64,000 nt of DNA from Candidatus Melainabacteria bacterium RIFCSPLOWO2_02_FULL_35_15 (GTDB lineage Bacteria > Cyanobacteriota > Vampirovibrionia > 2-02-FULL-35-15). The stretch is taken from positions 1 through 64,000 of the forward strand of contig MFRN01000041.1 in the NCBI GenBank assembly GCA_001784585.1, read 5' to 3'. This document shows, piece by piece, positions 18,720 through 27,707 of this stretch. Position 1 is the first letter of the stretch; every line of letters starts with the position of its first letter. Position numbers and translations under genes: made by a program. The notes beneath the pieces are model-generated. The model saw only the letters and a list, made by a program, of their open reading frames with translations. It did no database searches and was not told where the DNA came from.

Positions 18720-19652
18720 TTGAAAGAAGATAATATAAAAACCAGTAATGAAATAAAAATCATTGATGAAAAATTCTTTGATGATGATTTGTTGATTGAT
18801 ATCAATGTTCCAATTGATGATTCAGTCAAACTTTATTTAAAAGAAATTGGGAAAGTAGAGCTTTTAAAGCCTCTTGAAGAATTAGAAATTGCAAAAACAA
18901 TTTCTAATGGCGGAAGAGATGCTGAAGCAGCAAAAATAAAACTAATACAGGCAAATCTCAGGCTGGTAGTTTCAATAGCTAAAAGATATTTAGGCAGAGG
19001 ACTAAATTTTCTGGATTTAATTCAGGAAGGAAATATCGGGCTTATGAAAGCTGCTGAAAAGTTTGACAGTGACAGAGGTTTTAAATTTTCCACCTATGCA
19101 ACCTGGTGGATTAAACAGGCAATTACAAGAGCAATTGCAGATAAAGCTCATGCCATAAGGGTTCCAGTCCATATGGTAGAAAATCTTTACAGGCTTCGAA
19201 AAATCAGTAATGATCTTACCCATCAGTTAAAAAGAAAACCTACCGATGATGAGCTTGCCAGTGCAATGAAGGTTTCAAAAGATAAGATTGATGAAATACT
19301 TAAAGCAGTTAAAGAGCCTATTTCACTGGAAACACCGCTTGGAAAAGAAGAGGACGTAAAACTTTCTGATTTTATTGAAGATGAAGCAATTTTACAGCCT
19401 GAGGATTATGTAACAAACGAATTTTTAAAAACAGATTTGAACAAGGCGCTTGAAGAATTAAATGAAAGAGAAAGACATTTAATTAATTTACGATTTGGGC
19501 TTGAAGACGGTCAGCAAAGATCTTTAGATGAAGTAAGCAGACTCTTTCAAATACCACGTGAGCGTGTCAGGCAAATAGAATTTAAAGCCTTAAGAAAATT
19601 AAGACACCCGGTCAGAAGCAGTAAACTAAGGGATTACTTAGATGATGAGTAG
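18720..19652 (+). CDS. rpoD: RNA polymerase sigma factor, RpoD/SigA type
   Basis: A 310-residue sigma-70 factor. Region 1.2 begins [17 protein letters not shown]; region 2 contains [20 protein letters not shown] and the -10 recognition helix [18 protein letters not shown]; region 3 follows IRVPVHMVE; region 4 has the helix-turn-helix [20 protein letters not shown]. It lacks a long region 1.1, so it may be the primary factor of a compact type or a group 2 paralogue. The start is TTG at 18720 with no obvious ribosome-binding site. Confidence 0.88.
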   Translation: MKEDNIKTSNEIKIIDEKFFDDDLLIDINVPIDDSVKLYLKEIGKVELLKPLEELEIAKTISNGGRDAEAAKIKLIQANLRLVVSIAKRYLGRGLNFLDLIQEGNIGLMKAAEKFDSDRGFKFSTYATWWIKQAITRAIADKAHAIRVPVHMVENLYRLRKISNDLTHQLKRKPTDDELASAMKVSKDKIDEILKAVKEPISLETPLGKEEDVKLSDFIEDEAILQPEDYVTNEFLKTDLNKALEELNERERHLINLRFGLEDGQQRSLDEVSRLFQIPRERVRQIEFKALRKLRHPVRSSKLRDYLDDE

Positions 19653-19661
19653 GCAAAACAA

Positions 19662-20195
19662 TCACTGATATGCATTTACCTTTATAGATTTAAATGTTTT
19701 TTCATCGCTGTATAAAACAGCTCTGACACCGATTATACCCAGATGATTTTTTCCTCTTTTATCCAGGAGCATTTCATAACTTACAACACCGTTTTCAAAA
19801 AAATGACTTATAAAATGTGCATTTTTAATTTGCTTTCTGTATTTCCCACGCTCTTTTTTAGGATAAAGTATATCTGAAATAATGTTTGCTTCACGTTCGG
19901 TAATTATTTGTTTTTTAACTTTATTTCCTCTTGGCCGTGCTGATTCAGAAAATGATTTACCGTCCCTGTAAATAGCTTCAAGTTGCCAGCCGTATAACGG
20001 AAACTGATAAGTTTTTTTCCCGGAAAAGTTTCTGTTATTATCAGAAAATTGTTTTGATACTAATTCATTTCCATACTGCCTCTGGTTTTCTGTGATTTTA
20101 TTTTCCAGCCTGGCTTGGGTATTGCTTTCAAAAAGAAGCAGAGAAGCAGAGAGGCAGAGAAACACAGAGAAAAACTTTCTCACGTCATACCGCAT
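19662..20195 (-). CDS. Exported hypothetical protein
   Basis: Starting at the ATG at 20195 (overlapping the transporter stop by 11 bp), the 177-residue protein has a signal peptide (hydrophobic residues ~7-22, cleavage after TQA). The mature part is basic and shows a YGWQLEAIYRDGKSF segment and a C-terminal beta-rich stretch (YEMLLDKRGKNHLGIIGVRAV cut short here). No family recognised. An upstream in-frame start at 20252 would place 19 residues before the signal peptide and is less likely. It is coupled to the MFS transporter. Confidence 0.6.
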   Translation of the reverse strand: MRYDVRKFFSVFLCLSASLLLFESNTQARLENKITENQRQYGNELVSKQFSDNNRNFSGKKTYQFPLYGWQLEAIYRDGKSFSESARPRGNKVKKQIITEREANIISDILYPKKERGKYRKQIKNAHFISHFFENGVVSYEMLLDKRGKNHLGIIGVRAVLYSDEKTFKSIKVNAYQ

Positions 20196-21399
20196 GTTTT
20201 TCTTTAGCCCAGATACCCACTGTAAAAATATAAGCATAACAGGCAAATGCAATTAACATCCCCAAATACCAGTTTGGTTTTTGAATAGAGCCGGTTATTT
20301 CAGCCACCTTGGCAATTAACGGTCCAATTACAGCTCCTCCAATAATTGCAGTACAGAGCATTCCTGATACCATTCCTGAGTATTCTTTTTTATAGGATTC
20401 AATTGCAAGACCATAAATAGATGGAAACATAATTGAAATAAAAAATCCAACCATTGGAAATGCCCATAAAACAATTGTTAAATTGTTTGAAAATATTGCA
20501 CAAGCAAGTAAAAGAGCAGCGCAGGAAATATAAATCCGGATTGCTTTTTTTGTAGGGATTTTATCCAGTACAAAACTTCCAAGCAGTCTGCCGATAAGTA
20601 ATCCCAGCCAGTAATTTGCAACAGTGGAGTTTTTTATAGCTTCAGCACCTTCTCCTAAAACATTTGTAACCTTATGCATATCTTCTAAAAATAAACCGAT
20701 ATTGTTTGCAACACCTACTTCTACCCCGACATAAAGAAAAATTGCAAGTGTATACATCATCATAAGCGGATCTTTCAGAAGAACTGCAAAACTTTTTTCA
20801 GACTTGTGTTCTTTTTCACCAAAGGTTTTTTCCGGCGGATACTTTGGAAATGCAAGACCAAATAACATAACTATTGAAATAACAGTAAATATCCAGTAAC
20901 TGTAATTCCATTCAAGTCCTCTTAATTTAACAAAGGTTACAATATGCGGAGCAAGATATGATCCTGCTCCAAAGAGCACCATAAACAAAGTAAGATTTCG
21001 TGAATATTTTTCAGGATTACTAACTCCTTTAACAAGAGGGTTTGCAGCTACCTGAATGGCAGTAATGCCAACTCCACAAACAAACATTGCAACCATGTTT
21101 GCATAGTATCCGGGCACACTTGCAAACATAAGAACACCAATAGTAGTAATTAAAGAACCAAAGATCAAAGTAAACTTCGATCCGGATTTATTTATTAAAA
21201 CCCCAAACGGTACAGAAGTAAGTCCATAAGCTATAAAAAATACAGATGCCAAAAAGCTGGATGCAGAGCCACTCACATGATAGGTTTCTTTAATTTTTGG
21301 AACTATTGCACCGGCTACATTTGTAATAGCACCAAAGGTTAAATATGCAAATGCAAGGGCTATTAAAAGAAAAAGATAGTTATTCTTTGGTTTTGACAT
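20185..21399 (-). CDS. MFS transporter, FHS (fucose/glucose-galactose) type
   Basis: A 404-residue inner-membrane protein with 12 predicted membrane helices. The pattern FGVLINKSGSKFTLIFGSLI after helix 2 and GVGITAIQVAANPLVKGVS with SRNLTLFMVLFGAGSYLAP in helices 4-5 match the FucP family of sugar:proton symporters. The substrate is probably a hexose, by family only. It precedes an exported protein gene with overlapping ends. Confidence 0.82.
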   Translation of the reverse strand: MSKPKNNYLFLLIALAFAYLTFGAITNVAGAIVPKIKETYHVSGSASSFLASVFFIAYGLTSVPFGVLINKSGSKFTLIFGSLITTIGVLMFASVPGYYANMVAMFVCGVGITAIQVAANPLVKGVSNPEKYSRNLTLFMVLFGAGSYLAPHIVTFVKLRGLEWNYSYWIFTVISIVMLFGLAFPKYPPEKTFGEKEHKSEKSFAVLLKDPLMMMYTLAIFLYVGVEVGVANNIGLFLEDMHKVTNVLGEGAEAIKNSTVANYWLGLLIGRLLGSFVLDKIPTKKAIRIYISCAALLLACAIFSNNLTIVLWAFPMVGFFISIMFPSIYGLAIESYKKEYSGMVSGMLCTAIIGGAVIGPLIAKVAEITGSIQKPNWYLGMLIAFACYAYIFTVGIWAKEKHAV

Positions 21400-21474
21400 T
21401 TCTTAAATATATCATGATGAGATGTTACTTTTTAAAGTAACAAAGGAAAAAGTTATCTTATGAAAAAATAAAAT

Positions 21475-22836
21475 TTAATGGACAGTAAAACTTTTTGTTC
21501 TGTATGGCAGAGCTCTTATTTTATTAAATTCATCGTCATCACATCTTTCAAAGATCATTGCAATGCCCTGTCCACCACCTACACATAAGGTTGCAAGTCC
21601 ATACTTTGATGGCAGCCCTTCCTGTGCTCTTCTCTCCATTTCATGAAGAAGAGTAACAGGAACTCTAATCCCGCTTACACCTAAAGCATGTCCAAGTGCA
21701 ATAGCACCACCGTTTACATTTACTTTGTTAATATCTAACTTAAACTTATCAACCGCAGCTAATACGACAGCTGCAAAAGCTTCGTTGATTTCCCACAGAT
21801 CAATATCCTGTGGTTTTAGATTTGCCTTTTTTAATACTTTTTCAATGGCTGGAATTGGTCCAAGTAAATGTTCTACTAAATCCTGTGAATCTGTTTTTAC
21901 TACTGCTGTAGCTTTTAGTTTTGCTAAAGGCTTAAGATCAAACTCTCTGACAATATATCCATTCGTAAGAATCATAGCAGCTGCCTGAGCACTAATTTGG
22001 CTGGAGGTGCCGGCAGTATGAAACCCTTTTTTTGTTCCGAGTTTTGTGAATGGAAAGAAAGGTAATCCAAAAAGCGGAATTGTCTTCCCAAACTTAAAGG
22101 GTAATTTCTTTAGAGCTTCTAAAGTAGTATCAGGTCTTATACCTTCATCCTTACTTACAACTCCATACGGAGTTACTATTGGCACTATTTCATCATCAAA
22201 CTTGCCTGTTCTTTGAGCTTCAATTGCTCTCATTTGAGACAGAAAGCCATATTCATTTAAACGTTCAACAGGTATTTTTAAAACCTTGGCCATTTCATCA
22301 GCATATCTTCCCATTACATATAGCTTATAGTCTTCAGGTAATGAGTCGTTTATTATTTTTGGGCCCTTTTTAATGGTTCTAAGAAGATTTTCAAAAAGTC
22401 CTCCAAGAGCATTAGCATTAGGCATTAAATCCTGTCCATGAAACACTAGATGATTATTTTCAGCTCCTGCTACAAGAACTGCCTCATCTATTCCACTAGC
22501 TGCTAAACCAGCCGCAAAACGAATTCCCTGCCCTCCGGAAGCACATAGCATATTTACTGTAGAAGCTGGAATCATTAACTTACTTTTTTCTGAAGACATT
22601 GACGAAAAATTATTTCCCTGCTTGCCAGTTTGGGTAGCACAAGTACCTATGATTTCATCAATAACATCAGGTATTATTTCTTTTGGTATTCCAGATCTTT
22701 CTACTGATGCATTTATTACAGCTCTTTGTAACTCAACTGGATGAACTCTGTGTAAACCACCGCCTTTTTTTCCCGCAGGTGTTCTTACAGCGCTATTTCC
22801 CGGTATATATGAAGTTAAAACTTCTACCATAAACAA
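21475..22836 (-). CDS. Acetyl-CoA acyltransferase (thiolase)
   Basis: Cleaves 3-ketoacyl-CoA to acetyl-CoA and a shortened acyl-CoA (or condenses in reverse). The 453-residue protein has the nucleophilic cysteine in NMLCASGGQGI near residue 95, NEAFAAVVLAA near 350, NVNGGAIALGHALGVSG near 375 and the second active-site cysteine in LATLCVGGGQG near 420. It is divergent from the FadN-type gene, placing it in a fatty-acid oxidation block. Confidence 0.92.
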   Translation of the reverse strand: MFMVEVLTSYIPGNSAVRTPAGKKGGGLHRVHPVELQRAVINASVERSGIPKEIIPDVIDEIIGTCATQTGKQGNNFSSMSSEKSKLMIPASTVNMLCASGGQGIRFAAGLAASGIDEAVLVAGAENNHLVFHGQDLMPNANALGGLFENLLRTIKKGPKIINDSLPEDYKLYVMGRYADEMAKVLKIPVERLNEYGFLSQMRAIEAQRTGKFDDEIVPIVTPYGVVSKDEGIRPDTTLEALKKLPFKFGKTIPLFGLPFFPFTKLGTKKGFHTAGTSSQISAQAAAMILTNGYIVREFDLKPLAKLKATAVVKTDSQDLVEHLLGPIPAIEKVLKKANLKPQDIDLWEINEAFAAVVLAAVDKFKLDINKVNVNGGAIALGHALGVSGIRVPVTLLHEMERRAQEGLPSKYGLATLCVGGGQGIAMIFERCDDDEFNKIRALPYRTKSFTVH

Positions 22837-23071
22837 TTCCTAATAATTTATATTTTTAATACTGATCAATTTAGAATTAGTAAAAGGATAACAAATGATT
22901 TAAAAAAATTGTTAGTGTTTGACAAAAAAAATTTTTATGTTAGTTCAAAATGCAATAACCAAATACAAGATTATGTTCTCTTAATCTTTATTTTAGTAAC
23001 AAAAATCTAATTTATACATTTACAAGTGATGCTTGAAATCATAGAATGTACCTCAATTCTAGAAAAAGATA

Positions 23072-25579
23072 ATGTCAGCTAAAACAATAACTCCTTCTTA
23101 TAGTTCAGTATTTAGTACAGTTTCACCAACTGAAGTTGCAGGACTGTTAAAAAAAATTAATGCTGGCGGCGCTATTCAAGCAGGCACTAAAACAATGGGT
23201 GCAGGAATTTCAGTTCTTGATAAAAGAGCAGGCCTGACTGTCATGCCAATGGATATCAGTAAAGAAGCAGTAGCTGAGAATCTCGCTGGTATAGTTAAAA
23301 GAGATGACGGAGCAGTTAGGGCACGTGCATTAGGGCTAAATCAAAGAGCACATTCTGTGGTTGCTAATCTTTTAGAAGAACCTCTTGTTTTCCCAAACGG
23401 TAGAGTCCCTTCTCTAAGTGGTACTCCTGATGAAAAAAGAGACTTTGCACTTACGTTTCTGGAAACAAATTTTGATGAGGATATTAGACAAAAGATTCAA
23501 AATAAAATGCTTATAGTTGAAGCATTACCTGAGAATTTGAAATTAAAAAAACAAGTACTTGAATTTTTAGCTTATGTTGTACCTGAAGATGCAATTATAG
23601 CTACTAATACATCTTCGCTCTCTATAGATGAAATAGCAGAAAATATACCAAATCCTGAAAGAGTACTTGGAATACATTACTTCTTTCCTGCTGATCAAAA
23701 TGAAGCAGCAGAAGTAATTCGTGGATCAAAAACATCTGATAAGCATTTAATGGCTGCATATTACCTTTTAAAAGCAGAAGGTAAAAAACCAATTATGGTA
23801 TTTAAGGACAGGCCTCTTGCTGTTGGGAATAGAATATTTGTAGCCGTACTAGGGAAGGCTCAGGAGCTGGCAGAAAAAGGACTGGCTTCCAGAAGACAAA
23901 TAGATCAAATATATTTACAAACGTTTTATAAAGACCAGATAGGTATACAATTCCAAAAAGCCAAAGAAGGTTTTAAAAAAGCAATTAAATTAGATTTCTT
24001 TAATGATGAAGCGAGAATATATAAAAAAGTCAGTGAGATTGAAAAGGAAATTGATAATTTAACTTTAAAAGGGAAATATCAGAAAAGAGATAAACTTACA
24101 GATGAAAAAGTAAAACTTCTAAAAGAAGCTGCTGATGCTCTGGGACAAAAAATACTTTATGCGGGCATTCTTGAAAACGCTCATGTCCTTGGTACTGCAT
24201 TAAAGACGCCTGAACTAACTAAGTTTATAAAGAAAGAAGCACAAGAAAAATTAAGCTTAATTAATCAATATTTAAATGCTATAAAATACGTTCCAGCAAA
24301 TAAACTTAAAACTGTTAAAGAAATAACCGGAAAAGAACTTGAATCATATGTAATTCCTGATATTCCTGATAAAAATCTTACAAAAGCTCAAAGGCAGCAT
24401 ATCTCAGATCAATTAAAAGGAATATTTACTGCAACTGCTGACCAAATTAGAAAAGAAGGTTTAGCAACACCATCTGATATAAATCTTTTAGTAAGAACAG
24501 CTTTTGAATATAACACTGCCCCTTTCTCGCCTGGTAATGAGCTTGGAGAACAAGAACTATCCGGTGTACAAACCTATATTCAGGGCGATACTGCCACTAT
24601 AGAAATAGGCTTTAATCAAATTCAGTTTTTAATGAACATGGCTAATTCTTTGACGCCTGAAATATTAAAAGCTGTTCGTAATGCTGTTAAAGAATTTGAA
24701 GCCAATCCAAACATAAAAGTAATATTTCTTGAAAGTAAAGGCGGAAAAGTTTTTAGCTCTGGTGCCAGCTTAAAATATGTACATGAAAACAGAGGTAACA
24801 TGAAAAAGCTCATTGAATATGTTGAGCTTGGTTACGATACCGTGCAAACTATAAAAAATTGCTCAAAGCCTGTAATCGGGCTTTCTGACGGATCGTCAGT
24901 AGGAGGCAGTGTTGAACTCCTTGCTGTATGTACAGCCAGATATGGAACTGAAAATGCATCTATTGCTCTTCCTGAGAGGTCACTAAAATTAGCCCCTCTT
25001 TGGGGAGGAACAGAAAATGTACCGGCATTAATTGGCAAAGAACTGGCAATTCCATTTGCATGTAATTCAAGAGGCAAAAAGTTTGCCTGGATGACTGCAG
25101 AAATAGCATGTAAAGCAGGTTTCTATAACAATGCTAAACCACTATTACGTAGTGAACTTTATCAGTTTAAGGCAGATTTAATTGCAGGAGAAGTACCCGG
25201 TATAGATATAAGAAGCTTAAAAAGAAGAGAACCAGAGTTTGATAAAAGGATAACTGACTATGAGGTAAGAAGAAAGTTTGGGCTTGGCAGATTAGATAAA
25301 AAATCTCATTACACGCATAGCGGGCTTAGCTTGAGAACAAGAACTACTGCAATACTTATAGAACAATTAATTGAAAATGCTCACGATCCATCCTATAGAG
25401 GGAGGAAAATAACGAAAGAAAAACTTGAAGAAATAATTACTGGAGCATTAGAATATTCAGATCAAACAGTTAAGCCACAGCTCTGGATAGCACAAAATAA
25501 ATATGCTGCAAAAGCAGCTGAAATAGGTACAGGTACAATGATTGGTCTTGGGAAAGTTATCAAAAAATTATTTGGATAA
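23072..25579 (+). CDS. FadN-type 3-hydroxyacyl-CoA dehydrogenase / enoyl-CoA hydratase
   Basis: An 835-residue bifunctional beta-oxidation enzyme with the dehydrogenase first and the hydratase last, the order of Bacillus FadN rather than FadB. The dehydrogenase part has NTSSLSIDEIA and the catalytic His in GIHYFFPA. The Rossmann signature reads AGTKTMGAGI, two residues longer than the usual GAGTMG form. The hydratase domain (about 500-720) has FSSGASLKYV and GSSVGGSVELL with ALPERSLKLAPLWGG. It is followed 22 bp later by an acyl-CoA dehydrogenase, likely an operon. Confidence 0.88.
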   Translation: MSAKTITPSYSSVFSTVSPTEVAGLLKKINAGGAIQAGTKTMGAGISVLDKRAGLTVMPMDISKEAVAENLAGIVKRDDGAVRARALGLNQRAHSVVANLLEEPLVFPNGRVPSLSGTPDEKRDFALTFLETNFDEDIRQKIQNKMLIVEALPENLKLKKQVLEFLAYVVPEDAIIATNTSSLSIDEIAENIPNPERVLGIHYFFPADQNEAAEVIRGSKTSDKHLMAAYYLLKAEGKKPIMVFKDRPLAVGNRIFVAVLGKAQELAEKGLASRRQIDQIYLQTFYKDQIGIQFQKAKEGFKKAIKLDFFNDEARIYKKVSEIEKEIDNLTLKGKYQKRDKLTDEKVKLLKEAADALGQKILYAGILENAHVLGTALKTPELTKFIKKEAQEKLSLINQYLNAIKYVPANKLKTVKEITGKELESYVIPDIPDKNLTKAQRQHISDQLKGIFTATADQIRKEGLATPSDINLLVRTAFEYNTAPFSPGNELGEQELSGVQTYIQGDTATIEIGFNQIQFLMNMANSLTPEILKAVRNAVKEFEANPNIKVIFLESKGGKVFSSGASLKYVHENRGNMKKLIEYVELGYDTVQTIKNCSKPVIGLSDGSSVGGSVELLAVCTARYGTENASIALPERSLKLAPLWGGTENVPALIGKELAIPFACNSRGKKFAWMTAEIACKAGFYNNAKPLLRSELYQFKADLIAGEVPGIDIRSLKRREPEFDKRITDYEVRRKFGLGRLDKKSHYTHSGLSLRTRTTAILIEQLIENAHDPSYRGRKITKEKLEEIITGALEYSDQTVKPQLWIAQNKYAAKAAEIGTGTMIGLGKVIKKLFG

Positions 25580-25601
25580 TATATAAAGGAAGAATAAATC
25601 T

Positions 25602-27707
25602 ATGAGTATAAATACTCCCGCCGTAACACCCGCTCAGTTTCATGCAGGAGTTAAAAAAGCTGCCATTAGAAGAAGAAAGGATAAAGATGCTGGTACCACT
25701 GCACTGCTTGGTGATTTAAGCCATCCTGGCATCTTTCAACAGCTCATGACAGGAAATAAATGTGAACTATTTGAAACAGTATATGATGCATGGAATAATA
25801 GAATTAATCAAGAAGATGTTAATAGTACAAATGGGCTCATTGATATAAATAAGTTTGGACTTAGACAAACAGAAGAAGCAGTGGTAGATGAACCACTTGC
25901 AGGGTACATAGGATACGGAGCAAAAAAAAGAGTTCCAAGAAATTTAAAAGCAAAAACTGAAGAAAAAAGAAAAATTTACAAGGCAAGAGACAAACAAAGA
26001 ATTGAACAGTTTGAAAAGCAAATTAAAGAAGATCCGTATGTAAGGGCATGGATGAAAAAACTTCATCTTGATATAAACGATTTACTGGTACCGGTACATA
26101 ACCAGCATGAAATAGACAGGAGCGGGGGACAAAGAATAAAAGCAGAAATATTACACAGAGCGGCTGATGGAGGATTATTTAACACTCCTTTTCCTGAAGA
26201 ATATGGAGGCTATAATTTTAGTCAGCAAATGACTGATCTTATAATAGGGTTCCTTCCTGAGCTTGGCGGAGGATTAGCTGCCACTATCAAGGTACAGCAA
26301 TCAATCGGTGGAAAACCTCTTATAGCTTTTGCTACAGAACCACAAAAAGCACATTTTATTCCAGAATTGCTTCCGCATGATAAAAAGGAAAGAGGTTTAA
26401 TATCATTTTTACTTACTGAAGAGGCTTCAGGAAGTGATGCATTTGGTGGTATGCAGTCAGAAGCACGTTTGTCTGATGATGGTAAAAACTTTATAGTGGA
26501 TGTTCCTTCAAAAAAGTTTATAACCTGTTTTCATGTATCAAAATTAGGACACCTTGCAGTAAATATTATAGATAAAGATACTGGTACTAAGCTTCCTACG
26601 GTTCTTGAATGGAAACTGCCTTTTAGATTCGATGATACACAAGAAATAATGGAACAAAAAATAGATACTTTGTGGAATGAAGGATTTGAAATGCCATATA
26701 ACCCGCAAGGATTAAATGGAATCATTGGTAGTATGCAGCTATATGGAGAGGGGCATGGTTATAGGGGAATTCCACTTCAATATGCACCAGGTGTTTTATC
26801 AATCCTTGGTGGAATAAATGGTATTGGCAGAGGTGATGAATATATCGCCGGTGGGCTTTATAAAGGCAGGGGTGGATTTATAAGACTTTCTGCAGCTAAT
26901 GCAGAATTAGGATTGAATTTGGCTCTTGATGAAGCGGTAAATGAGGACAGAATAAGATTTAAAAAGACACTATCAGAGAATGAGCTGGTAAAAACCCAGA
27001 TTGGTGATATGGCTATGAAGGTAGAAATGCTAAAAGCATATGCAGAACTTACTTCAACAATAATAGACAATAATAAAAAAATGAACTTTGTACCTGAAAC
27101 TGCAATAGGAAAAGCATTTGCTACTGATACAGCTAATAGTGTTATGCAAACAGCAAACTTTTTATTCGGCGGCCAGGGATTAATGAAAGGTCAGTTAATT
27201 GAACAAGCAGTCAGAGATCACAGAGTCCTGTTAACTGTAGAAGGTGCAAATCCACTTATGTACCAGCTTGGTGCCGGAGCATCAGTAGGCCCTGCACTAG
27301 CTGCAAAGACATTTTCAGAAAAAGCACGAATTGCAATTAGCCAGTTTATGCTGCCTATGAATAACTTTAAATTAGCACTCAGGGGAATAGAATTATCAAT
27401 ACCTACCTTAATAAAAGGTGCCAGATATCAAATGGCAATGAGGGACAGGCAAAACGATTTAATGGATATTTCACATGAGGAAGCAATGATATTTGCTATT
27501 CTTGCATCAAAGCTTAAAGTAAAAGACTTAAGAATTATTCCGGAAAGAAACAGAAAGGAAATCGCTGCACTGGAAGGATTTCTTCAAATTGCAAATGGTA
27601 AAAAGCCAAACCTGGTTGGCATTGGCCAGTGGTATATCGATGATGCAAAAATAAGATACCAGCAAAGAAAAAGAGAAGATGAGGCACTGGTTAGGAAATA
27701 CAGGTAA
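25602..27707 (+). CDS. Acyl-CoA dehydrogenase, large (701 residues)
   Basis: Flavoenzyme for the first oxidation step of beta-oxidation. The FAD/substrate segment LLTEEASGSDAFGGMQ is near residue 275, the DxxMKVEMLKAYAE helix near 465 and FGGQGLMKG near 525, followed by LTVEGANPLM, where the glutamate aligns with the catalytic base of this family. At 701 residues it is about 300 longer than classic enzymes, with extra N- and C-terminal regions. A GGAAGAA site precedes the ATG. It ends tail-to-tail with a second such gene, overlapping 17 bp. Confidence 0.9.
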   Translation: MSINTPAVTPAQFHAGVKKAAIRRRKDKDAGTTALLGDLSHPGIFQQLMTGNKCELFETVYDAWNNRINQEDVNSTNGLIDINKFGLRQTEEAVVDEPLAGYIGYGAKKRVPRNLKAKTEEKRKIYKARDKQRIEQFEKQIKEDPYVRAWMKKLHLDINDLLVPVHNQHEIDRSGGQRIKAEILHRAADGGLFNTPFPEEYGGYNFSQQMTDLIIGFLPELGGGLAATIKVQQSIGGKPLIAFATEPQKAHFIPELLPHDKKERGLISFLLTEEASGSDAFGGMQSEARLSDDGKNFIVDVPSKKFITCFHVSKLGHLAVNIIDKDTGTKLPTVLEWKLPFRFDDTQEIMEQKIDTLWNEGFEMPYNPQGLNGIIGSMQLYGEGHGYRGIPLQYAPGVLSILGGINGIGRGDEYIAGGLYKGRGGFIRLSAANAELGLNLALDEAVNEDRIRFKKTLSENELVKTQIGDMAMKVEMLKAYAELTSTIIDNNKKMNFVPETAIGKAFATDTANSVMQTANFLFGGQGLMKGQLIEQAVRDHRVLLTVEGANPLMYQLGAGASVGPALAAKTFSEKARIAISQFMLPMNNFKLALRGIELSIPTLIKGARYQMAMRDRQNDLMDISHEEAMIFAILASKLKVKDLRIIPERNRKEIAALEGFLQIANGKKPNLVGIGQWYIDDAKIRYQQRKREDEALVRKYR

